From: a bacterium
GTDB lineage: Bacteria; Desulfobacterota; Binatia; DP-6
NCBI GenBank assembly: GCA_026129405.1
Contig: JAHCID010000009.1
Span: 167,795 to 231,794, forward strand
Direction of reading: 5' to 3'
Length of the DNA stretch: 64,000 nt
Shown: in pieces, positions 16,897-23,352 of the stretch
Position numbering within the stretch: the stretch's first letter is position 1
How the letters are laid out: every line of letters starts with the position of its first letter
Notes under the pieces: generated by a model
The model's database searches: none
What the model was told of the DNA's origin: nothing
The model's input: the letters and a program-made list of their open reading frames with translations, nothing else
Translations under genes and position numbers: made by a program

Positions 16897-17970
16897 ATGT
16901 CGGCGGCGCTCCCACACGACGCGCTCGCGCGCGTGGTCGAGCGCGCCTTCGGCGCCGACGCGCACTGCGAGCGCGCGGACGCGCTGCACGGCGACGCCTC
17001 CACGCGCCGCTATCTGCGCCTCCATCTGCGCGGCGCACCCGCACCGACGGCGATCGCCATGGTGCTCGGCGAAGGCCGCTTCACGCCGGGCTCCGACGAG
17101 ATCGTCGGCGGCGGGCCGGCCGTCACCGAGCTGCCCTACGTCAACGTCGGACGCTGGCTCGCGGCGCACGACTTCCCGATCCCGCGCCTCTGGCACGACG
17201 CGGCCGCCGACGAGGGCCTGCTGCTCGTCGAGGACGTCGGCGACACGACGCTGTTCGCGGCGACATGCGGCGACCCCGCGCGCACCGAGCCGCTCTTCGC
17301 GGGCGCGGTCGATCTCCTCGTCGCGCTCCAGGTCGCGGGCGCGCGCGCGCCCGATCCCGCCTGCTACGCGTTCCACCGGCGCTTCGACGCGGCGTTGGCG
17401 CGCGCGGAGCTCGAGCACTTCGTCGACCACGGCGTCGAGACCCGTCATGGTCGGGTGCTGCCGGCGGCGGAGCGGCGCGCGCTGCTGCGCGCCCTCGAGC
17501 CCGTCGTCGCCCCCTTCGAGGACGCCGCGACCGTCCTCTCGCACCGCGACTACATGGCCTGGAACGTCCACATACAGGACGGGCGGCTGCGCCTCATCGA
17601 CTTCCAGGACGCGCTGTGCGCGCCCGACGCCTTCGACCTCGCGCAGCTGCTCACCGATCGCACGACGCCGGAGCGGATCGACGTCGCCCTCGAGCAACGG
17701 CTGATCGCGCGCTTCGTCGCCGCGCGCGCCGCCGCCGGCTGGCCGGTGCCCTCCGGCTTCGAGGAGCGCTATCGTCTGTGCGCGCTCCAGCACGCGTTCA
17801 AGGTGATCGGGCGCTTCTGGTACCTCGAGCGCGTGAAGGGCAAGCCCGGCTACTTCGCGTACCTGCCCGCCGTGTACGGGCTCGCCCGCCGCCTCCTCGC
17901 CGCGACGCCGGCGCTGGCACCGATCCGGCCACGGCTCGCCGCGCTGGTGCCCGAGCTCGCGCCGTCATGA
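16897..17970 (+). CDS. amgK: N-acetylmuramate/N-acetylglucosamine kinase (AmgK)
   Basis: A 357-residue aminoglycoside-phosphotransferase-fold kinase. Motifs are the Brenner-type catalytic loop LSHRDYMAWNVH (catalytic Asp, metal-binding Asn) and the DFG-equivalent LIDFQDALCAPDAFDLAQLL. AmgK phosphorylates the anomeric position of MurNAc freed from peptidoglycan, and the next gene, overlapping as ATGA, is the matching uridylyltransferase MurU. Together they recycle MurNAc to UDP-MurNAc without MurA, a route known from Pseudomonas that lowers dependence on fosfomycin-sensitive synthesis. The start at 16897 fits the predicted leaderless promoter. The gene pair makes the functional call strong. 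Confidence 0.88.
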   Translation: MSAALPHDALARVVERAFGADAHCERADALHGDASTRRYLRLHLRGAPAPTAIAMVLGEGRFTPGSDEIVGGGPAVTELPYVNVGRWLAAHDFPIPRLWHDAAADEGLLLVEDVGDTTLFAATCGDPARTEPLFAGAVDLLVALQVAGARAPDPACYAFHRRFDAALARAELEHFVDHGVETRHGRVLPAAERRALLRALEPVVAPFEDAATVLSHRDYMAWNVHIQDGRLRLIDFQDALCAPDAFDLAQLLTDRTTPERIDVALEQRLIARFVAARAAAGWPVPSGFEERYRLCALQHAFKVIGRFWYLERVKGKPGYFAYLPAVYGLARRLLAATPALAPIRPRLAALVPELAPS

Positions 17971-18701
17971 TCCGCCACGCGATGGTGCTCGCGGCCGGAC
18001 GCGGCACGCGGCTCGCGCCGCTCACCGACACGCTGCCGAAGCCCCTCATGCCCGTCGGCGGCCGGCCGCTGCTCGAGCACCTCCTCACCTTCCTGCGCGC
18101 CGGCGGCATCGACGAGGTCGTGATCAACCTCCATCACCTCGGCGACCGCATCGAAGCCACCATCGGCGACGGCAGCCGCTTCGGCCTGTGCGTCCGCTAC
18201 TCGCGCGAGCAGGAGATCCGCGACACCGGCGGCGGCATCAAGCACGCCGCGCCGCTGCTCGGGCGCGAGCCGTTCGTGGTGGTCAACGGCGACAGCCTGC
18301 TCGAGCTGGACCTCCGCGCGGTGACCAGCTTTCACGAGACGCGCGGCGGGCTGGCGACGCTCGCGGTCCGCCCCGATCCCGACGCCGCCCGCTACGGCCT
18401 CGTCGAGCTCGACGCCGGCGATCGCGTGCGCCGCATCGCCGGCCTTCCCGCCGACGCCGCCGTTCCGGCGCCGCTGCGCCCGTTCATGTTCCCGGGGCTG
18501 CACGTCCTCGAGCCGGAGGTGCTCGATTGGATGGACGATGGGGCGGCGTTCAGCATCACGCGCGTCACCTATCCGCGCCTGCTCGCCGCCGGGAGGGCGA
18601 TCCACGGATACGCCACCGATGCACGCTGGGTGACGATCGACACGCCGGAGGCGCTCGCCGCGGCCGACGCCCTGCTCACCCGCCGGCCGTTCCGGTTCTG
18701 A
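17967..18701 (+). CDS. murU: N-acetylmuramate alpha-1-phosphate uridylyltransferase (MurU)
   Basis: A 244-residue sugar-nucleotidyltransferase. The signature AMVLAAGRGTRLAPLTDTLP followed by KPLMPVGGRPLLEH gives the G-x-G-T-R...PK nucleotide-binding loop. EIRDTGGGI and VVNGDSLLELDL supply the metal and sugar-phosphate contacts. It is shorter than GlmU because it lacks an acetyltransferase domain. It is translationally coupled to amgK and should convert MurNAc-1-phosphate and UTP to UDP-MurNAc. A related role as mannose-1-phosphate guanylyltransferase is possible by fold but unlikely beside amgK. Confidence 0.88.
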   Translation: MIRHAMVLAAGRGTRLAPLTDTLPKPLMPVGGRPLLEHLLTFLRAGGIDEVVINLHHLGDRIEATIGDGSRFGLCVRYSREQEIRDTGGGIKHAAPLLGREPFVVVNGDSLLELDLRAVTSFHETRGGLATLAVRPDPDAARYGLVELDAGDRVRRIAGLPADAAVPAPLRPFMFPGLHVLEPEVLDWMDDGAAFSITRVTYPRLLAAGRAIHGYATDARWVTIDTPEALAAADALLTRRPFRF

Positions 18702-18742
18702 TGGGTAGCGTCGCAAATGCGTCGCTCGGTGCCCCATTTTTC

Positions 18743-18756
18743 AGAAACGGGTTTCT
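18743..18756. promoter_or_regulatory. Palindrome, possible enhancer-binding site
   Basis: Perfect inverted repeat AGAAAC-GG-GTTTCT, 74 bases upstream of the sigma-54 promoter. This is the usual distance range for bacterial enhancer-binding protein sites. An imperfect palindrome, AGCGTCGC-AAAT-GCGTCGCT, lies just upstream near 18708-18727. Confidence 0.35.
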
Positions 18757-18829
18757 TGACTCGGAGGCTGGGCATCCACTACCCGCAGCATCGGGCCGCA
18801 AGCGCAGGGCCATGGCCAAGTGCGGCATT

Positions 18830-18845
18830 TGGCACGTCGGTTGCA
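18830..18845 (+). promoter_or_regulatory. Sigma-54 (RpoN) promoter
   Basis: TGGCACG-TCGG-TTGCA, preceded by T, matches the -24/-12 consensus YTGGCACG-N4-TTGCW at every conserved base. Transcription should begin near 18857, about 60 bases before the patatin-like gene. Confidence 0.75.
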
Positions 18846-18917
18846 GCCTTGGTATAGGCGCATGACGCGACGCTTCAGCCACAGGCAAATCGGACCGAAG
18901 GGGTCAGGGATGGGCGC

Positions 18918-20270
18918 ATGGGACTGACGATCGTCCACAAGAGCGACCTCACCGCCCGCAAGCGCAACCCCCGGGTGGCGCTCGTGCTGGCGGGAGGCGC
19001 GGTCACCGGCGGCGCCTACAAGCTCGGCGGCCTGAAGGCGCTCGACGACTTCCTCGTCAACCGCAAGACGACCGACTTCGACATCTACGTCGGCCTGTCC
19101 GCCGGCTCGTTCCTCGCCGCGCCGCTCGCGGGCGGCGTCACGCCCGTCGAGATGCTGCGCTCGCTCGAGGGCGTCTCCGAGAACTTCTCGCAGTTCGGGG
19201 CCGCCGACTTCTACGGCTTCAACGTCGAGGAGATGCTGAAGAAGCCGCTCGAGTTCCTGCTCGACCTGGTGAGCTACGTCCCCGGCGTCCTCTACGACGT
19301 GCTCGTACAGACGCCGGCGGTGATGCGCGCGCTCGAAGCGCCGCTGGCGCGCGCGCGCCAGCAGCCGACGCTCGACAATCTCGTCGAGTGCACCAAGCCG
19401 ATCATCGACGCGCTCGGCTCCGCGCGCGAGTTCCCCTTCCCGCTCGCGTACCTGCCGTCGGGGCTCTTCGACAATCACACGATCGAGCGCTACCTGCGCG
19501 GGAACATCGAGCGCCGCGGCATGACGAACGACTTCCGCGTCCTCTATCGGGTGCGCGGGATCGAGCTCTACATCGTCGCCATGAACCTCGATACGGCGGA
19601 GCGCGTGGTGTTCGGCCACGACGAGGACACGTCGCTCACGATCTCCGAGGCGGTGCAGGCGTCGACGGCGCTGCCGGGCTTCTACAAGCCGGCGCGGCTG
19701 AAGGGCGTCGACTACGTCGACGGCGGCGTGCGGCGCACGGCGAACATCGACGTCGCCATCGAGCACGGGGCGGATCTGGTCATCTGCTACAACCCGTTCC
19801 GGCCCTTCTCGAATCGTGTCGTGCGACGCTTCCACCCCGAGCGCAACGCCTACATGCTCGAAGGTCGGCCGCTCGCGGACCAGGGCATGCTCACGGTCCT
19901 GAACCAGGTGTTCCGCACCCTGCTCCACTCGCGCCTCCAGCTCGGCATCCGCCAGTACCAGGACGACCCCAACTTCCAGGGCGACATCATCCTCGTCGAG
20001 CCCGCCGAGACCGATCTCACCTTCTTCCGCATGGCGCCGCTCAATCTGTGGGCGGGCAAGAGCGCCGGAGCGCACGGCTATCTGTCGGTCACCGAGACGG
20101 TCGAGTCGCACTACGACCTGATCCGGCAGATCCTCCAGAGCTACGGCATCCAGATGACCCGGAAGGAGGTCCGCGAGGGCCTCGAGCGGCTCCTCACGAG
20201 CGACAGCAGCGACGCACCCGACGACGTGCTCCTGCGCGACGTGCCCAAGCGCAACCTCCACGTAGCCTGA
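18918..20270 (+). CDS. Patatin-like phospholipase
   Basis: A 450-residue patatin-domain lipid acyl hydrolase. The oxyanion-hole glycine loop is LAGGAVTGGAYKLGGLKAL (residues 24-42), the nucleophile elbow G-L-S-A-G places Ser61, and the catalytic Asp is in the DGG motif at 268-270. There is no signal peptide, so it is likely cytoplasmic or delivered by an unknown route. The domain ends near residue 300; the C-terminal 150 residues form an extra region. A near-perfect sigma-54 promoter lies upstream, implying expression under a specific activator. Possible roles are membrane phospholipid turnover or storage-granule lipid release. The substrate is unknown. Confidence 0.85.
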   Translation: MGLTIVHKSDLTARKRNPRVALVLAGGAVTGGAYKLGGLKALDDFLVNRKTTDFDIYVGLSAGSFLAAPLAGGVTPVEMLRSLEGVSENFSQFGAADFYGFNVEEMLKKPLEFLLDLVSYVPGVLYDVLVQTPAVMRALEAPLARARQQPTLDNLVECTKPIIDALGSAREFPFPLAYLPSGLFDNHTIERYLRGNIERRGMTNDFRVLYRVRGIELYIVAMNLDTAERVVFGHDEDTSLTISEAVQASTALPGFYKPARLKGVDYVDGGVRRTANIDVAIEHGADLVICYNPFRPFSNRVVRRFHPERNAYMLEGRPLADQGMLTVLNQVFRTLLHSRLQLGIRQYQDDPNFQGDIILVEPAETDLTFFRMAPLNLWAGKSAGAHGYLSVTETVESHYDLIRQILQSYGIQMTRKEVREGLERLLTSDSSDAPDDVLLRDVPKRNLHVA

Positions 20271-20326
20271 CGCAGGGCCGCATCGGCGTCGCTCGCATGG
20301 AAGAAATCCCATTGCGAGACGGCGCG

Positions 20327-20355
20327 TTGCCGGGCCAATGCCCGTGTGTTAGCGT
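20327..20355 (+). promoter_or_regulatory. Predicted cysH promoter (leaderless)
   Basis: TTGCCG (20327-20332), 17 bases, TAGCGT (20350-20355). The -10 ends six bases before the ATG at 20362, so the predicted transcript begins at the A of the start codon. Confidence 0.45.
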
Positions 20356-20361
20356 CGCGCG

Positions 20362-21072
20362 ATGATCGCGACCGCGGAGGAACTCGACCTCGCGGCGACC
20401 AACGCCGAGCTCGAGAAGGCCGCTCCCCAGGAGATCCTGGCCTGGACGTGGAAGCGCTTCGCGCCGGACGTCATCCTCACCTGCTCCTTCCAGCACGACG
20501 GCGTGATCCTGGCGCACATGCTGCGCGACGTCGCCCCGGAGGTCCCCGTCGTCTTCGTCAACACGGGCTTCCACTTTCCCGAGACGCTGCGCTACCGCGA
20601 CGAGATCGTCGCGCGCCTGGGCATCAAGCTGGTCGAGCTGCAGCCGATCATGGCGCGCGAGGAGTTCGCCGAGCGCCACGGGCTCGACCTCTACGCCCGC
20701 GACCCCGACCTGTGCTGCCACATCAACAAGGTCGAGCCCCTGAAGCGGTTCCTCCCCGGCGTCCGGGCCTGGATCAACGGCCGGCGCCGCGACCAGTCCG
20801 GGGGGCGCCAGGCCATCCGCGTCGTGGAGGCGTTCCAGGGCGGGCTCTACAAGGTCAACCCGCTCGCCGGCTGGACCTCACGCGACAGCTTCTACTACCT
20901 GGAGCAGCACGGGATTCCGACGCACCCGCTCTTCGAGCAGGGCTACGCCAGCATCGGCTGCGCGCCGTGCACCCGTCCCGTCCTCCCCGGTGAGGACGAG
21001 CGCGACGGGCGCTGGGCCGGCCTCGGCAAGACCGAGTGCGGCCTGCACACCTTCCTCGATCCGAAGGAGTGA
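20362..21072 (+). CDS. cysH: Adenylyl-sulfate reductase, 4Fe-4S type (CysH family)
   Basis: A 236-residue assimilatory sulfonucleotide reductase that reduces APS (or PAPS) to sulfite. The PP-loop-like nucleotide segment is TCSFQHDGVILAHML. Four cysteines (C118-C119 and C200-x2-C203) form the [4Fe-4S] site that marks APS-type enzymes. The catalytic Cys is in the C-terminal motif KTECGLH (C226). PAPS-only enzymes lack the CC/CxxC set, so APS is the likelier substrate. The gene is alone, without cysD/N/J/I next to it, and seems to be transcribed without a leader. Confidence 0.92.
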   Translation: MIATAEELDLAATNAELEKAAPQEILAWTWKRFAPDVILTCSFQHDGVILAHMLRDVAPEVPVVFVNTGFHFPETLRYRDEIVARLGIKLVELQPIMAREEFAERHGLDLYARDPDLCCHINKVEPLKRFLPGVRAWINGRRRDQSGGRQAIRVVEAFQGGLYKVNPLAGWTSRDSFYYLEQHGIPTHPLFEQGYASIGCAPCTRPVLPGEDERDGRWAGLGKTECGLHTFLDPKE

Positions 21073-21089
21073 CGCTCGGACGATCCGGA

Positions 21090-21866
21090 TCAGTCCGGGT
21101 CGTCTCCCCGCTCGGCCATCGCCTCGGCGTGGAGCTCGAGCACGTCCTCCCCGAGGCGCCGTATCAGCCAACGGTGGATGGTCGCGGCGGTCGCGTACCA
21201 CGACGGCTCGCACGCAAGCCAGTGACCGGCGTCCGCGACGCTGCGATGTTCGGCTCCCAGGCGCGCCGCCATGGCGGCGGCGGCTTCCGGACCAAGCTGC
21301 ACGTCCCGTGCGCCCGCGACGACGAGCACGGGAGGCGGCGGCGGCACCAGCGACCGACGTCTGCGCAGCACGTCGAGGACCAGGTCCGCCGGCTCGGGGA
21401 CGAGCGCGGGGATACCCCCCGCCGGCAGCGCGCCGAGGACCCGCGCCAGCAACGTGAGATGGGGAGGAGGTACGGGACGACCGCGCAGCAGCGCCAGGAA
21501 CGCGTCGAGACGACGCACCAGGAGGCGCAGCGACCAGGCACCGGCGGCAAGCGGCGCGAGCAGGATCAGGGCCACGAGCGGTACGCGCTGCGCAACGGCC
21601 AACGCCACGATGCCGCCCGCGTCGTGCCCCACCAGCACGGGAGGGCTCGGGAGGCCGCGTACATGCGCGGCGACGGCCTCGGCCCTGGCCTCGACGCCGC
21701 CGCGCTCGCTCGCGGCGAACTCGAGCATCGCCCCTTCCCACCCGCGATGCGCCAGGGCGCCCGGGATTCCCCCGAACGCAGCGGCTCGACACCACAGGCC
21801 CGGCAGGTACAGCAGCGGAGGCGTGTAGCGCGGGCTCTCGGCGACGACGGGGATGGTGCGGATCAC
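21090..21866 (-). CDS. Alpha/beta-hydrolase with Asp at the nucleophile position
   Basis: A 258-residue alpha/beta-hydrolase. The oxyanion segment is LYLPGLWCRAAAFGG. The nucleophile elbow reads GHDAGG with Asp82, where esterases have Ser. Late in the chain there is AGARDVQLG (acid) and ADAGHWLACE (His). Asp nucleophiles occur in haloalkane dehalogenases and epoxide hydrolases, but the cap domain here is short and rich in Leu/Arg, and the usual halide-binding Trp next to the Asp is missing. The protein ends convergently to cysH. The reaction cannot be named. Confidence 0.7.
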   Translation of the reverse strand: MIRTIPVVAESPRYTPPLLYLPGLWCRAAAFGGIPGALAHRGWEGAMLEFAASERGGVEARAEAVAAHVRGLPSPPVLVGHDAGGIVALAVAQRVPLVALILLAPLAAGAWSLRLLVRRLDAFLALLRGRPVPPPHLTLLARVLGALPAGGIPALVPEPADLVLDVLRRRRSLVPPPPPVLVVAGARDVQLGPEAAAAMAARLGAEHRSVADAGHWLACEPSWYATAATIHRWLIRRLGEDVLELHAEAMAERGDDPD

Positions 21867-21884
21867 GCGCGCTGTACCAATGAA

Positions 21885-21938
21885 AAAGGCCCTCGGCGCG
21901 TGCCGGAGGGCCTTTCTCTCGGGCCCCCTCGGGGCCCG
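21885..21938 (-). terminator. Tandem terminator hairpins of the lysine-rich peptide gene
   Basis: Minus strand: a hairpin CGGGCCCC/GGGGCCCG (21938-21920), then AAAGGCCCTC (21915-21906) pairing with GAGGGCCTTT (21894-21885), which runs straight into extra T residues (21884-21883). The second hairpin with its T-tract is a classical Rho-independent terminator about 120 bases after the stop. Confidence 0.72.
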
Positions 21939-22037
21939 AATCTCGCCCGGGACGAAAACTACTCGGGTACTACTGAAACTGAACTTACGTGCCTAGCTCG
22001 GACAGAAGAAACTGCGCGACCTGACGGTCGCGCGGGG

Positions 22038-22118
22038 TTACTTCTTCTTCTTGGCCGCCTTCTTCTTGGCGGGCGCCTTCTTCTTGGCCTTGCTCACGGT
22101 CTTCTTCTTCGCAGCCAT
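22038..22118 (-). CDS. 26-residue lysine/alanine-rich basic peptide (histone H1-tail-like)
   Basis: A very short gene encoding MAAKKKTVSKAKKKAPAKKK followed by AAKKKK. It has 15 lysines in 26 residues and no acidic residues. The composition resembles the C-terminal tails of histone H1 and of bacterial AlgP/HupS-like nucleoid proteins, so binding to DNA or RNA is plausible. Expression evidence is strong for such a small gene: an ideal GGAGGT site four bases before the ATG, a consensus sigma-70 promoter with an A/T-rich upstream element, a leader of about 100 bases and a Rho-independent terminator. Coding use of AAG only also looks selected. The function is unknown. A dual-function RNA carrying this small frame is an alternative. 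Confidence 0.72.
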   Translation of the reverse strand: MAAKKKTVSKAKKKAPAKKKAAKKKK

Positions 22119-22223
22119 GGTCACCTCCGAATGGGCCTCTCGATGGAGGCCGGGTCTGGAACGTTGTGTTGCAGGGTCCCAGGGCGAGACTCCCACCACC
22201 CCTCCAACATCCACACCGACATC

Positions 22224-22288
22224 CGTATAGGGTGCACCGGTGCAAGAGTCAAGAGAGCACCAGCGTTTTGGAAATTTTTTTTTATTCC
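22224..22288 (-). promoter_or_regulatory. Strong sigma-70 promoter with UP element and palindromic spacer
   Basis: Minus strand: TTGACT (22252-22247), 17 bases, TATACG (22229-22224). Upstream, at about 22288-22268, is a run of nine A and several T, placed like an UP element. The spacer contains a perfect 12-base palindrome TGCACCGGTGCA (22244-22233), a possible operator. It drives the lysine-rich peptide gene through a leader of about 100 bases. Confidence 0.72.
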
Positions 22289-22394
22289 ATGACCTCGGAA
22301 ATCCGCGGGCATCCGGACCTTAGAATGTCGTTCCCGGATTCCCGGCGCGACCGATAGCAGAGTGTTTTACCGACACCGCGCGCCGGCAGGATGA

Positions 22395-22423
22395 TTGCCT
22401 CCGAGCAACGTTTCGGTTACCTC
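22395..22423 (+). promoter_or_regulatory. Predicted ftsB promoter
   Basis: TTGCCT (22395-22400), 17 bases, TACCTC (22418-22423). The -10 ends eight bases before the GTG at 22432, giving a leaderless or almost leaderless transcript. Confidence 0.35.
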
Positions 22424-22431
22424 CACGGGCG

Positions 22432-22737
22432 GTGGGCGGAGCGGGGGCGCGGGTCCTGAGCGGAGCGTTGGGGATTACCATCGCCGCGGTCGCCTGGTCG
22501 GTTCTCTTCGGGGCCGACGGCATCAGCCGCCTCCTCGATCTCCAGGCCAAGCGCCAGGAGTTGGGCTCCGCGACCGTGGAGCGGATGCAGGAGAACGACA
22601 CGCTCCGTAACGAAATCGAGAAGCTGCGCGCCGACGCCAGCCACCTCGAGGCGCTCGCGCGCCGCCAGCTGGGGCTCGTGCGGGCGGACGAGGTGGTCTA
22701 TCGCTTCGGACGCCACGCGGGCGTCCCGCCGCGCTGA
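22432..22737 (+). CDS. ftsB: FtsB/DivIC-family septum formation protein
   Basis: A 101-residue bitopic membrane protein. One membrane helix (about residues 8-25, VLSGALGITIAAVAWSVLF) is followed by a heptad-rich coiled coil (LLDLQAKRQELGSATVERMQ and on to LRNEIEKLRA) and the family end motif LARRQLGLVRADEVVYRF. FtsB joins FtsL and FtsQ at the division site in the periplasm. The GTG start fits the predicted promoter. Eno, the common neighbour of ftsB, is not here. DivIC-like proteins of other roles cannot be excluded, but size and layout fit well. Confidence 0.85.
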   Translation: MGGAGARVLSGALGITIAAVAWSVLFGADGISRLLDLQAKRQELGSATVERMQENDTLRNEIEKLRADASHLEALARRQLGLVRADEVVYRFGRHAGVPPR

Positions 22738-22769
22738 TCCGACGCCCGGAGCGTCCCGGCCGCGGGCGA

Positions 22770-23156
22770 TCAGCCCTCTTCGCCGCCGGCGGCGAACTCT
22801 TCGTACTCGTCGAGGTCCATGAGGTCGTCGAGCTCGGACTCGTCGGCCATCTCGATCTCGACCAGCCACCCCTCGTGGAGCGGGTCCTCGTTGACCAGAC
22901 GGGGCTGGTCGTCGAGCTCGGTGTTGACCGCGGTCACCGGCCCGCTGAGGGGTGAGATCAGCTCCTGGACGGTGCGCACGCTCTCGATCTCGCCGAAGGG
23001 CTCGCCCTTCTCCATCTCGTCGCCCACGTCGGGGGCTTCGACCGCGATGACCTCGCCCAGCTCGCTCTGCCCGTACTCCGAGATGCCGACCTGCGCGCGA
23101 TTTCCCTCGACGCGCACCCATAGGTGATCTTCGGTGAACTTGAGCGTGTCAGCCAT
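22770..23156 (-). CDS. Glycine-cleavage H-protein-like, lipoyl lysine replaced by Arg
   Basis: A 128-residue protein with the H-protein fold: LKFTEDHLWVRVEGNRAQVG, GISEYGQSELGEVI, EPFGEIESVRTVQELISPLS, NEDPLHEGWLVEIEM. In true GcvH the hairpin reads ESVK and the Lys carries lipoate. Here codon CGC at 22976-22974 gives Arg61, so it cannot be lipoylated by the normal route. The C-terminus adds an acidic tail (DDLMDLDEYEEFAAGGEEG). No gcvT or gcvP is near. It may serve another role, for example as a scaffold or a partner of a lipoate-related or redox system. The fold call is firm; activity as H-protein is doubtful. Confidence 0.82.
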   Translation of the reverse strand: MADTLKFTEDHLWVRVEGNRAQVGISEYGQSELGEVIAVEAPDVGDEMEKGEPFGEIESVRTVQELISPLSGPVTAVNTELDDQPRLVNEDPLHEGWLVEIEMADESELDDLMDLDEYEEFAAGGEEG

Positions 23157-23294
23157 TGTGAAGCTCGAAAACGTTGCGGTTCATGGCCCGGTCGCGCGTC
23201 GATACAGAGCCCTGCCCGGCCGTGTCAAGGCCGTCCGGGGCGATGCGGCCGCGTGCAGCGCGCACCCGAACGCCGCGGGCCGGGCGCGCGGCGC

Positions 23295-23322
23295 GGAGGT
23301 CGTCCCGATCGGGACGACCTCC
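23295..23322 (-). terminator. Perfect 28-base palindrome after nrdJ
   Basis: A perfect inverted repeat beginning GGAGGTCGTCCCGA, with 14 bases per arm and no spacer, lies 30 bases after the nrdJ stop. There is no T-tract. It may act as a terminator or mRNA 3'-end structure, or as an operator for the downstream H-protein-like gene. Confidence 0.5.
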
Positions 23323-23352
23323 GGCGCCGCCACCACGGCCGGCGTCAGGCGC

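Noticed and set aside
22119..22431. Protein genes in the spacer around the lysine-rich peptide promoter
   Set aside because: Short frames on both strands have no Shine-Dalgarno and cover the promoter and leader. The stretch is explained by the minus-strand leader and promoter and by the ftsB promoter.
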